Assembly: GCA_029204225.1 (NCBI GenBank)
Contig: CM055099.1
Coordinates: 48,072,909-48,136,908 of the forward strand
Direction of reading: 5' to 3'
DNA: 64,000 bases
From: Diphasiastrum complanatum
Lineage: Eukaryota > Streptophyta > Lycopodiopsida > Lycopodiales > Lycopodiaceae
Positions 23,978 through 34,430 of the stretch are shown here, in pieces. Each line of letters begins with the position of its first letter. Within the stretch, counting starts at the first letter, position 1. Both the position numbers and the translations under genes were made by a program. A model generated the notes under the pieces. The model was not told where the DNA came from, made no database searches, and saw nothing but the letters and a program-made list of their open reading frames with translations.

Positions 23978-26900
23978 ATGTCGAGGATTTCTTTTAAGAT
24001 TTCGGAAAAACCTCAAAATATTTCCTTGAAAGATAAGAAAAAAGTCATGGACTACTATAACAAAGGGGTCAACAACACAAAGCTTTCAGAGCTTTTTATT
24101 CATTTAGTTGAGAAGCTTGGTAGGGGAGACTCACAATTCAAAGTTCAAGGAAGATTGCTTGCTGATCAACCAGATGAGGATCAGGAAGAAAGTTTTGTGA
24201 ATGTACTTGTAAAGGAGACGGATAAGTCTCGTTCTATTTTCATTCTGAACGAGACTATGATAAAGATCCGACTTTGCCAAGATGAGGCCTCCAAAGCCTA
24301 TTTTGATAAAACTCTAGTTACTTTGGTATGTAATTATAAAACATATTTTTATTCATATTTGTTTCATGCTTAGCATAGTTGTTACTAAATTTAAAATTCT
24401 TTAAACTTTTAGATAAAAGCCTTTACTCATTATATATTAAACTTGATTTTTGTTTCTGTCCAGAGCATGAAGCAATGCCTAAAAATGGTTCGAGCTGCTA
24501 TTGCTGAGGGGAAGGATCCGGTCTATTCATTACAGAGTTCAAAAGGTGTATCTATTGGACCTCGCAAGCCCGCTTCTACCACTGCTCAGGTCACAAATCC
24601 AACCTCTGAAAATGTTGAGGATGAAATTGTAGTTGTCCCTCATCCCAAAAAAAAAAGAGATCTCATAATATTTCTGAGTCTTCTCCCACTAGACCTAAGT
24701 CACACCCAAAGACCATGGCTACACATCGCCATAAGTCCATTCCGTCTACTGAGAGCAAAAAAGCTGTCACTGAACCATCTATGTCGCTACATAGTGCCTC
24801 CATCCGTCCTTTACAAGACAGCTCTGAACTTGCCAAATTAAGAGAAGATATTCATAAAACAAAAAAAATAAAAGAAACAACTTAGATTTTAGACATAAAT
24901 CACTGTGATAGGCCACTTGTAGACCCATTAACAGGTGACAGGCCAATGGAAGTTAGAGAACCGAATGAAACACATGTACATAATTTAAAAATAAAATTTA
25001 AAGATCATATGCAGGTCATAGTTACTCCTTTTGTTGTTCTAGTTGATCCCAACGAATGCAATGATGTTGCAAATTTTGATTTTTCTTTATTAGATTCATA
25101 TCATTTTTTTTGTTCTTGGGGGCATTCACAGTTTACAAGTCCGAAAACAATTATCTCAAGAGTATCCCCATATTCCAAGCTTTCGAACTGTGAGTGCCAT
25201 TGGCCTAATAGTGGAAGAAGCGAAATTATTGACTTGGGACCACAATATTGATGAGGACTACCAGATGAAGATGACCGTGATACAAAGAATACGATTTTTT
25301 CACAAAGAATACATGAGAGTCTCCAAAGCAGGAGATGTAAATCAACTTGAGTTGAAAGCACTCTGTGCTCAAGAGACAGGCCTGTCTTTTGATTCAAAAA
25401 ATCTTACGCAGAGCCTTACAAAATACGATAATTTTTTTCAGCTTGTTTTTCGCAGTGGCCAGGTAATTTGTTTTGCTATGCTCGTCATGGAATGCTCTGG
25501 TCATAATATATGTTGTAATCCTTTTAAATTGTTTTTATTAGACTAAAATTTTGAACTCAATTTTAATATTCCCTAAGTTCCTTATCAAATAATTTTTTTA
25601 TATTTCAGGTGTGGGCCGTAGTTGATAAAAATTTTGAAAATTAAGAAACCTTTCAAATTAAAGGCCAACCTACTTAGGGTGCTTCAAAGTCAAAAAAAAA
25701 AAAAAAAAAGTTGTGAGCACTCAAACTCTGAAACCAATTCTAATAGAAATGAGAATATCAGAGTGGAAGAACATGCAAGGGATTAGCTCTTCAGAACTAT
25801 TAATAAGTGTTCTTTCTAGAGTTGCCGATGATCAACTTTCTCTTGTAGAAATGGGACAAGAATTTCAGAGGTAATAGTCATAATCTAAATATTTATTTTT
25901 TTGTTACATTTTGTAATAAAGTGATTTTCATAATTTGGTTGGATTTTTAACAATTATATTTTTTGAATGCATGTACAAATTATTTATAAAAGTTCAAGAA
26001 GCCCTTGTGACATGGTTAAATTGTCAAGATTTTGATGAGTGCCATAGGCTTTATCCTCTGAACAACCAAAATGAATCCTTGAGTCCATTTCTGATTTTGT
26101 TTAGAGACATGGTATTTAGTTCACCCATGCTTAGATAGGTACTTATTAATTGCTTCTTTTCTATATTCTATGTCTCTTATGCTAATTAATTATTATTTTT
26201 TGATAAGTTAAGTCTCCTATTCTATTTTATATTTTTTGTCTCCCATGCTAAGCATAGCTTTTTCTTTTTCAGTCTCCCGAAGACAAGAAAAACAAAGTCC
26301 TTCCAGAGCAATTCAAGAGACATATTTTAAAGGCAAAAGCAGAAAAAAGAGAAAGGGAGAGATTGGCATGGGGTGAGACCATTGCGGAGGAGGATCCATT
26401 AAAGATCTACCTTCCTAAAAGTGTCGATGATCAATCATGCTTTTACTCGGTTGAGGAGGGTGATTGTAGAGAAATTTCAATTTTTTTAAATAAAAAAGAC
26501 CTTATACACTCTGCATCGCCGATATACCATATGGATTTCAGATGAAGAAATCATTAAATGATGATTCCTTTTTTAAATTCATTGAAATCCGTAGTTTTAT
26601 GCAGGGCTTTCTTGAAGTCACAACTTCTCCAATTTGGAGAGTTGTTATTTTTCATTCTTCTTGGCAGTCAGCATCAGTATAGAAAGATACTAATTTGATT
26701 CTACTAATTTTCCGTAATGTGGGAATAGAGAATGCTGTGTGGTAAGTTTTTAAGTTCCTGAAATATTAATTCATATTTTAATTCATATTTTTATTTTAAA
26801 TTTTTCATTTTAAAGTTAAAATTTTAAGCTTATTTTACTTGTAATGTTCCATGTCATGTACAAGCCCAATGTCAGGAACTCGGGAGGATCTTGACTTTTC

Positions 26901-27514
26901 AATGAAATAGAATACATAACCATCGGTTATTATTCTTTGGATGACAAACGTTCGATGCTTTATTACAACACTTCAGGACTGACAAGTTTTGGAAACTTGT
27001 TCTAGTATCCAGCCGTGACAAAGAAATTAAAGAATCCAATGACGGGTTTCGTGGCTTGTCCCTACCAAAAGCCACAACAATAAGTTAATCATTTAATTGA
27101 TATTTTTTCTCACCCAGCTGATTGGATTTTAAATTTATTTAGCGGTAGCGACACTACGAGCGCATGTGTTGTTCAGAAAGGCAGACATGTTGCTGTAGTA
27201 GATTTAGATACTAATTTAGTTGATTTTGTAAAATGAGAATGAAATCTCTTTCAGTTTTGCCAGATGAACTGTCTGAGGTGGGAAAGAGTTTAGATAGTGA
27301 GGATACAATAATTCCCTTGTCCAAGGAACCTCAACTCCTACTAGTGGAAAAGTAGGCGACACAGGAGAATTTGCTTATGTCTTGGTTCAAGATTACAATG
27401 TAATAACGACAGTCGAGAAAATTGTAGAAAAGGTGCCACTTGAAAGTACATTGGCTACTCAAGAAAAAAACAAATAAAAAAGATGTAAATGACCTCGATG
27501 ATTTTTGGGAATAA
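23978..27514 (+). pseudogene. ParB-like / N6-N4 DNA methyltransferase gene of T (decayed)
   Basis: Plus strand, ATG at 23978 (MSRISFKISEKP). Intron 1 (24326-24463, GT-AG) and the next (25463-25608) keep frame exactly; further introns are likely at about 25871-25990, 26112-26272 and 26742-26850. After a charged region, DPNECNDVANFDFSLL is followed, after a frame change in a T run near 25105, by FFVLGGIHSLQVRKQL and LLTWDHNID, a ParB/sulfiredoxin-type fold pattern (GGxH box). The methylase part starts at about 26450: VEEGDCREI, then DLIHSASPIYHMDF (motif IV, SPIY for SPPY/DPPY), then NEIEYITIGYY, QKP near 27080, and WILNLFSGSDTT with GRHVAVVDLD near 27124-27215 (motif I, FxGSGTT). The order IV to I is that of beta-class N4/N6 methylases. 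An acidic tail ends DLDDFWE at 27514. Stops and frameshifts make it a pseudogene. Confidence 0.78.
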
Positions 27515-28323
27515 AATTTTTTTTTTGTTTTAAAAAATAATTGCGTTTATTTTTTTTTATTGTATTGTGTTTTGACTTCTTTTTAATCAATTCAATGTTC
27601 TTAAATTTGTTTTTTAACGATTTACAATTAAGAATTTGAAATATTTTGAAAATTTTAACATTGATAAAAATTACCAATAATTAAAATTGTAACGATTTGT
27701 CAAATTTACAATATTTTAATTTTAGATGTGTTTTTATAATATTTTTTGTAAAAAAAAATATTGTTAAAAATTTTAAGAAATAAAAAGATTTTTTAGATTT
27801 TTTTCAGGGTGATTTAAATATTTTCACAGATTATTTAATCTCGATTATTGTAAATTAATTTTATTTGCATTTATTTAATGTTTAAATATTTATAAACTTA
27901 CGTGGGTATAAGTAAAGATTTTCAAAATCTAAAATTTTAAAAAATATTGATTCAATTTTTTAACACAATTTAAAAAATATTTTTTTCGATACAAGAATTA
28001 TAATTTAAAAAACTTTTAAAATTCCAAAAAAAAAACTATAACTTTTGTTTTAAGTAAGCAAAAAATATTTTTTAGGTATTTTAGTGGTTGTGTATCTAAT
28101 GATTTTATTTTAAATAGTATTATTATTTAATGTAACCTAATTTTAATCTATTTATGAAAATCTATTGACCAAATTTTTGTAGCTTGAATTATTTCTTGCA
28201 AAATACAACATTTTTTTAACATTACAATATATTTATTTGAAGCATTTTAAATTTGGATACTTTTTTAAAAAAAATTAAAAAATTGAAAAAAAATGGGTCT
28301 CCAAGTCATTTCTCTTTTTTTTC
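27515..28323. other. T right subterminal AT-rich region
   Basis: About 800 bp of very AT-rich sequence without open frames, between the methyltransferase gene end and the right inverted repeat. Homopolymer runs are frequent. No regulatory site can be named. Confidence 0.55.
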
Positions 28324-28334
28324 GTCATCATGTT
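28324..28334 (-). repeat. Right terminal inverted repeat of T
   Basis: Plus strand GTCATCATGTT, the inverted partner of 20866-20876. It is directly followed by the duplicated target TGTC (28335-28338). Confidence 0.75.
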
Positions 28335-28338
28335 TGTC

Positions 28339-28613
28339 ATTTACATTTCTTTTATGGCAAGGAGGGTCTTCCATAAGTATCCACTAACTTATGGGATTAA
28401 CTTATTTCTAGCCTTTCTAGAACTTCTAACTTAGGACTAACTTAAGAAAACTTAAGACAAAAGTTTCTAATCTTACGTTTCTTAAGTCTAAGTTCTAAAT
28501 GTAAGTTTAAGTTATTTTATTATTTTAAGCTTCTACTCATGGACTTACAAAACACATGCCACGAAGTTTTATTTATTTATTATATTTTCTCTGTGTTTGC
28601 ACAGTTGCTAACA
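28339..28613 (-). repeat. B1 5' LTR, second segment (right of transposon T)
   Basis: Aligns with the end of the B2 LTR (blocks such as TTCTTAAGTCTAAGTTCTAA and GACTTACAAAACACATGCCA) and finishes GCTAACA, the LTR terminus. Together with 20416-20865 it makes one LTR. Confidence 0.87.
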
Positions 28614-30960
28614 ACAGGAAGACGAGATAAAGTATCAGTTGTCATGTTTGCCTTGCCTGGACGATACAAAATATCAAAATGACAAGACTGCAAAAATTGT
28701 AACCAACGATACAGGCGATCACTAAGATCACGCTAAGAAAAAAGATAACAGAGAGACTGATGATCAGTAATAATATCAAAGGGAACACGATACAAATAAT
28801 AGCGCCCCTTCTTAAGAGCATGGATAACAACAAGTAGCTCTTTTTCATGTACAGAGTAACATTGCTCATAAGGACGCAAACAACGAGACTCATAAGCAAT
28901 AACACACTCGGACTGACGAAGAAGAGCGCCTAAACCAACAGCACTAGCATCAGTCTCAACAAAAAAATACTGGTCAAACTGGGGGAGACACATAACAGCA
29001 GCAGAAACAATGGCATGACGTAAAGCATCAAAAGCAGTTTGACACTCATGAGTCCAAACAAAGGTATGAGACTTCTTTAGTAACGAATAAATCGGAGCAA
29101 CTAAAGTGGCAAAATACTTAATAGGACGATGCAGATGGGTAGCCATACCTAAAAACATACGAACAGAATGAACATCAGTTGGGACAGGCCAATTCTCAAT
29201 AGCCTGAACTTTTCGAGGATCAAGACGAATACGTCCACCACAAATAAGAAAATCCAAAAATTCGATTTCAGCCATGACAAAAGATCAGTTGGACAATTTG
29301 GCAAACATTGATGCCGACCAGCATGTATAAAAGATAGTATCTACTGAGAAAGATCCACAACAACAATACCAAGTGAAGAAAACCAATTGGCACCAAGAAT
29401 AATGTCATAGCGCTCTAGAGGAATAATATAGAAATCTGCCTGTCCAGAGAAGTCACCAATGTTATAGTCCAAGCCCTGAAACATCTGAGAGCTAATAAAA
29501 GAATGTGAGCTAGAAACCTCGACATTGAGAGACTATGTAACAAAAATAAGTGTAGCACGAATCCTAGTGGAAATGTAACTGATAATAAATGAATGTGTAC
29601 TACCAGTATCCACCAAAGCAATATACTCTCATCTCAAAATGTGGACACGTAACCGAATAGAACAAGGACCAGGACGCCCAGCCCAAGTAGCATAAGCAAG
29701 CTATGCATGGCAAGCAACGAAAGCAGGATCATCAGAAAGCGGGTCAACCGGCTCATCAACATAATGTGGACTATCAAGAATCTGGATATAAATATCAGAA
29801 TCATCAGGAGTAAGAGCCTCATGGTGAAAAATAGTAGTAGGAGGACCAGGAGACTGTCAGCAATTACGGGCTAGATGATCTGGACTCTTAGAACGATAAC
29901 AGATGTGCTTCTGTTAAATCTCAGCAAACTCTGCGGCTGAATAATGTCAAAGGTAGGACGAGGTACTGTAGGAGTGCGAGGAGGAATGGTAGTAAAAGAA
30001 GCCAAAGTAGGAGAAGTAGTGGAATGAGAACAAGAAGAATGAGAAGAAGTGGATAACTCAGGATACTTATGTTGCAAGGTAGTAGCCAAGGAGATAGCAT
30101 CTGAGATAGTAGGTGGCCGAAAAGATGAGACATCATATTGTAAGGAGCCTATAAGACTAGCAATAAAACGTGAAATAATCTCTGTAGGATGGAGATCAAT
30201 AAAAGGTATGAAAGCTCAGTAAATTGATCAATATAAGTAGTCAAATCACTAGTATGGCAAAGGCTACGAAATAGATCACGTTGGCGAACCAACCACTGTG
30301 GGTCAATCACAGCCATATGAAGATCATGACAAAACGTAGGCCATATATATACCCCCTCATGAGTAGGCTCAGAGCGATAGATACGCCACCAAGTCTGAGC
30401 TCGACCATCTAAATGTAATACAGCCAACTGCACTTCATGGGTGTTAGTCTTGGAATACATAAGAAAATAGGTCTCTAATTTAGAGAACCAATTTTCCAAG
30501 ATATTTCTATTAGACGAACCAAAATAAGTAGTAAGCTGGATGCGATCACAAAAATCACAAGCAAAATGGAACTTATGATTACCTGAAAAAGTAGGAGAAG
30601 GAAATCCAGGTGGTGCGAAGGAAAATTTTGGGACAGAAGACCCGAAAGGAGACCCATAAGGACTAGCACTATATGAAGGGAGACCAAACGTACTACCAAA
30701 AGCGTCTCCCGAAGATGGAGATGGAGCAGGAGCAGATGTACTCAAAACATGAAATAAAAGTGCTTTACCAAGATGATGAAGAATGTCTGGGGGGGTGGTA
30801 TCCCCTCGTGGTAGGATAGTGTGAAGGCTAGAAAAAACATGATCAATACGACTCTCAAAATGATCCATGCGGGCATCAATATGTGTAAAACGATCATCTG
30901 ACGAAGAAGTCGCCATAGGGACTAAGGAAGAGACAACTTGAGGGAGAGGATGTTTGTCAT
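28614..30960 (-). pseudogene. Gypsy D gag-protease-RNase H remnant
   Basis: Minus-strand Ty3/gypsy fragment. Gag starts at the ATG at 30916 (MATSSSDDRFTHID) and keeps LAVLHLDGRAQTWWR. A CCHC knuckle near 29895 has its second Cys changed (CYRSKSPDHLARNC). The protease shows ALVDTGSTHSF near 29595. The RT palm is missing: protease sequence runs at about 29280 straight into the RT thumb (FLDFLICGGRIRLDPRKVQAI) and RNase H (FVETDASAVGLGALL, EKELLVVIHAL, TDHQSL). Coding ends at LYRPGKANMTTDTLSRLP at the B1 LTR border, before integrase. Neither a primer site nor a polypurine tract adjoins, so D was probably the target into which B1 (at 28613) and B2 (at 30961) inserted. Confidence 0.87.
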
Positions 30961-31805
30961 TGTTGGAAGTATTTCTAGTTATGTGGTGGCTAGGTCAACT
31001 TACAGATGCAGTATAGGGATGTAAAGGTTTGTCCACTTCTTAAGTTTCTACAAGCTTTCTAGCAAAATGAAAACATCAACGAAATGGAGCACTAAGGCTT
31101 CCCAACTAGTGCTCGGAAATAAATGGGGTGGCTAAGGCGGTACCCAACTAGCCACTTACTTAAGAAATACAAAGTCTTGCTAAAGCTTCCCAACGAGCAA
31201 GAAGATTAATCTAAAATCTACTTAACATCCAAAGGGTAATAAAATGAGATTAAACATAGAACCAATAAAATGCATACCACAATACAAACCAATGAGGAGG
31301 AGTCAAGAGGAGGCCCGAGCACCTTCCCTCAAGCTATGCACCTTCCCAAGGGAAACACAAATGAAATAGAATGATAATCTCAAAAATAGAGAAGCATAAT
31401 AAGCTTAATCTCAAAAATGTCGTTCACAAGAAAAATGCCTCTCTTCTTATAGCAAGAAGGGCCTTCCATAGATATCCACTAACTTATGGGATTAGTTTAA
31501 AACTAGCCATTCTAAGACTCCTAAACTTCCAACTTAGAACTTAGAACTTTAAAAAGTTTCTAACTTGGGATTTAAAATAACTTAAGATATCTTAGAATAT
31601 TTCTAAGCTTAAGTTTCTTAAGTCTAAGTTCTAATCCTAAGTTTAAGTTATTTTATTATTTTAAGCTTCTACCCATGGACTTACAAAACACATGCCATAG
31701 CAGAAGTTTATTGACAAATACTCATACCTGGGCTTACAATACACATGCCACGGAGTTTTATTTCTTTTTTTATATTTTTTTACTGTGTTTGCATAGTGGC
31801 TAACA
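30961..31805 (-). repeat. B2 3' LTR (845 bp)
   Basis: Plus strand begins TGTTGGAAGT and ends GTGGCTAACA (TGTT/AACA ends). The 5' flanking pentamer is GTCAT; its partner cannot be checked because the 5' LTR is truncated. Aligns with both halves of the B1 LTR and with 43134-43688. Confidence 0.9.
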
Positions 31806-31822
31806 TTATCCCCCTCCTCATT
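31806..31822 (-). other. B2 polypurine tract
   Basis: Minus strand reads AATGAGGAGGGGGATAA directly before the 3' LTR start TGTTAGCC. Confidence 0.8.
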
Positions 31823-31829
31823 GGATTGG

Positions 31830-34430
31830 TGGTCCCACACCAATTGAAGCTTTTTTGTCCTGGATTTTTTGAGCTTCTTGGAGGTGAGATTGTTGTTGCC
31901 GAGATTGGTAAATTTTGTTGTTGATGCCCTCCATCATTTGCCAGCGTAGTTTGTTAAGGAAGGGCATGAGTTTGTAGTAGTGGAGCATACCCTGGAGAAA
32001 GTTATGATTTTTCCACAGCTCCATCATATCAACGTGCAGTGCCGAAATGAGGGTTGCTCGATAATAAAGCTGCGCTACATTGATGTGGTCGTCTTGTGTT
32101 CGTAGTGGTTTATTGATATCAATGGCTATTGGTGGTAGCCCTCAATCCCAATAATCTTTGAGTTCTACCAAAACTGCCACCAAGCCGCAATTATTCGCAA
32201 AATATCTTACGTCGCAATCAGGGTTGCCATAGTGCTTTTGGTAAAATACACGACAAATGGTTACAATGTCTTCAACTAGGTTGCCGGTATCCACTCATGT
32301 GAGCTTGGGCCAAAAGATCTTGTTCTTTATCTTGGTGACAAGAAACGGTTCTCGCCACGCTACTGGATAATAGTATGGATTGGTGTGCATGTAGGAGTGT
32401 GCTTCGAGATACTGTGTCATGGAGATTTTGCTCTGTAGGAAGAGCTAATGGTGCCAGAGTGGTTGTGGATCCAGGAGCTTGACTGCTTCCTTATGGATTG
32501 TGCAGTGGTCTAGGTTTGGCAGTATGTAGTCGCCTCGCTCCTTTGTAGTTTGATATTTCTTTGCAAACTCTTGAGATGTAAGAAAATCCTTGCTAGGTTC
32601 AGTAGGCGTGATCCTGTGCCTTATGGTTGGTGCTTCAGCTGCCAAAGCATGTTCTATTTGTGGGTCAGGTTGAGAGGAGAGAGGTGGTGAATGATTAGAA
32701 TCAACAATTCGTTGAGATTATGGAGAAAATTGGCATTGAATGAAGGGAAAGTTAATGGTGTCGATGGGGTTAGAAGTGGTAGAAGCGAAATGGTGTTGGG
32801 AGGAAGTACCACCTGTGCCCGGAGGATTGGTTGGTATTTGAGCTATTGGCACTTGAGGCGGTCCTTTAAACGACGATCCTTGATTGGTTGGTGGAGGCTG
32901 TTGATATCTTGCCCCATCACCACCATCTGATCCATCATAATGAGGCATGGAGTCATGAAACTGGGCATGCTCTACATGGACAGAAGGTGTTGATTGAGTA
33001 GCTACATTTAATCTTTTCTCCAGGGTAGCGATATGTTGGTTGAGGGCCTCGACGAAAGCAATATATGATTGTTGCAGTTTGGAGTGCTGCTTCGTGTGGC
33101 TTTTAACTTTTGTGCCAACACTTGATATGCTGCCACTGGAATTTGAGTTCCCTCGGGAATAGTTGGTGGTGCAAAATCATGGAAATCTACCAATTCCAGT
33201 TGTTTCTTCATAGTGGAACGTGTTGCTTGTGCATCTGCTAAGGCCTCATCCCGTTCTGCTATAAGTTGTGTTATGGCAGTTTGGTGGTTGGAGATCTTCA
33301 GCTGGAGTTGGCTCTCAAGGTGGATGGGCATTTGCTGTTGCCATTGATTATAGGCAGTGAGATCATGGATCTACTGTTGTTGTTGCTTGCTTTCCACCTC
33401 CAACCTTGTTTTTTCTTTCTAAAGATCTACCATGGTCAAACTATCTCATGGTTTATTGACCCCCTAAGATGCCGAATAGGTTACTGGAGCTCATTCACCA
33501 ACCAAACCACTTTTTGGGTCGTGAGGGTAATTGCTCCCAAGGGCCAATGTCAGGGAGTGTGCGTGTATAGTTAGGATATGGCATGGCATTGAATGGAAGA
33601 AAAATTGGAATGGGGGGAGATGTTGGAGCGTGAGAAAATGCAGGGGGAGATGATTATGGGATGATATGAGGTGAATGTGGTGGTGACTGAATGCGTGTTG
33701 GAGATGTGTTGAGTGGATTAGTTGTGATGGTGGTGGATGGGGTTTGTGTTAATAACTGCAATGCAAAATTGTCTACATTGATCGTAGAGTCAAGTAGGGT
33801 GGAAGAATGTACAGGTGAGGGCTTTCGGGGGATTGTGGAATCAAAGCCCGTGTTAAGTGTGAATGAGGGGGTGGATGTGGTAGTAAATGGTGGGGGTAGT
33901 GGTGGAAGGGGAGTGGTGTTAGTAGGTAATGATACCGGAATGATGTAAGTGACCTGAATGGACGGAATCACATCTACTGAGCCAGAACCGGAAGCACCAA
34001 CATCAAAAGAGCCAGCTGCTACAGCTACCGCTTGTTTTCGTTGGTGGGCTTGTTGGAGTAGAGCCTCCTACTGCGCTAGAACCTCTCTTGGGACTTGAGA
34101 GAATTTCAAGATCCCTCCGGATTCAGTATACTCTGTATAATGAGGAAGTGGTGGCACATCATGGAGGATTTCGTCGTCCCATAGATAGTTTGGTCGTTTG
34201 ACCCGGTATAGTTTGGTATCATGTTTTTTAATCATAACTTTGGCAACTGGTTCCACTTTGGATGACTGCTGCAGAAAGGCCTTGAGTGGCAGGGCCTCCA
34301 TGTAGTTGAGGATCTAAATGTCAGAAATGTCCAAATCATCTGGGCAATTCTGATTTCATAAGACATTGTCATCATCTTCGAATAAATCTTTTGATTCATT
34401 AGTAGGCAGCCATGCAACATTTAACAACTC
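31830..34430 (-). pseudogene. B2 post-protease region, protein of unknown family
   Basis: Downstream of the protease on the minus strand lies about 2.6 kb of broken reading frames. In order: a DDEILHDVPPLPHYTEYTE block; a Pro/Thr/Ser-rich linker (about 33660-33970); a probable coiled coil (about 33010-33330, TQLIAERDEALADAQATRS); a Gly/Pro/Gln-rich linker (32720-32950); and a C-terminal segment (31830-32650). The C-terminal segment contains GLPPIAIDINKPL, NVAQLYYRATL, LMPFLNKLRWQMMEGINNKI and IGVGPP. It resembles the C-terminal segment of element C (45151-45561) in motif order. I do not recognise the family; there is no sign of RT, RNase H, integrase or methylase. Stops near 32000-32450 and elsewhere break it. 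Confidence 0.6.

Larger units (their letters stand above)
20866..28334. mobile_element. DNA transposon T with DUF7869-like transposase and ParB-methyltransferase
   Basis: A 7469-bp Class II element inserted into the B1 LTR. The plus-strand left end reads AACACGATGAC; the right end, read inward, is AACATGATGAC, a terminal inverted repeat with one mismatch in 11. TGTC is duplicated on both sides (20862-20865 and 28335-28338). The homologous B2 LTRs carry a single TGTC at this point and continue without the insert, so the boundaries are well supported. Two divergent, intron-containing, decayed genes fill the interior: a transposase-like gene (-, 21168-23799) and a ParB-methyltransferase gene (+, 23978-27514), sharing a ~180-bp intergenic promoter region. 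A 4-bp duplication is compatible with Sola, Chapaev or Academ-like groups; the superfamily is not decided here. Confidence 0.85.
17429..28613 (-). mobile_element. Element B1, RT-less LTR retrotransposon split by DNA transposon T
   Basis: A minus-strand LTR element homologous to B2 (30961-43688). Its 5' LTR is 20416-20865 plus 28339-28613, interrupted by transposon T. Its interior (17429-20415) carries gag, zinc-knuckle and protease remnants. About 2.5 kb that in B2 encodes the post-protease region is deleted here at about 17537, where sequence equivalent to B2 32030 joins that equivalent to B2 34590. The 3' LTR is missing; the element ends against gypsy K. No RT or integrase is present. Confidence 0.88.

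Noticed and set aside
25680-25705. Poly-A run as the 3' end of a LINE or SINE
   Set aside because: It lies inside the decayed methylase gene of transposon T, with coding on both sides and no target duplication.
26592-26741. Reading SPIWRVVIFHSSWQ as the methylase catalytic motif
   Set aside because: The SPIYHMDF site upstream fits motif IV better in order, spacing and its preceding GDCREI block; the later segment is treated as the downstream part of the same domain.
28638-28905. Hydrophobic minus-strand frame resembling a membrane protein (also 29415-29621 and 29634-29822)
   Set aside because: These are out-of-frame readings of the gypsy D RNase H and gag-protease region; the biased Leu/Ile/Val content is a frame artefact.
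33654-33971. Pro/Thr/Ser-rich minus-strand frame as a cell-wall or mucin-like gene
   Set aside because: It lies inside element B2 between protease and coiled coil and reads as an interdomain linker of the retrotransposon protein.
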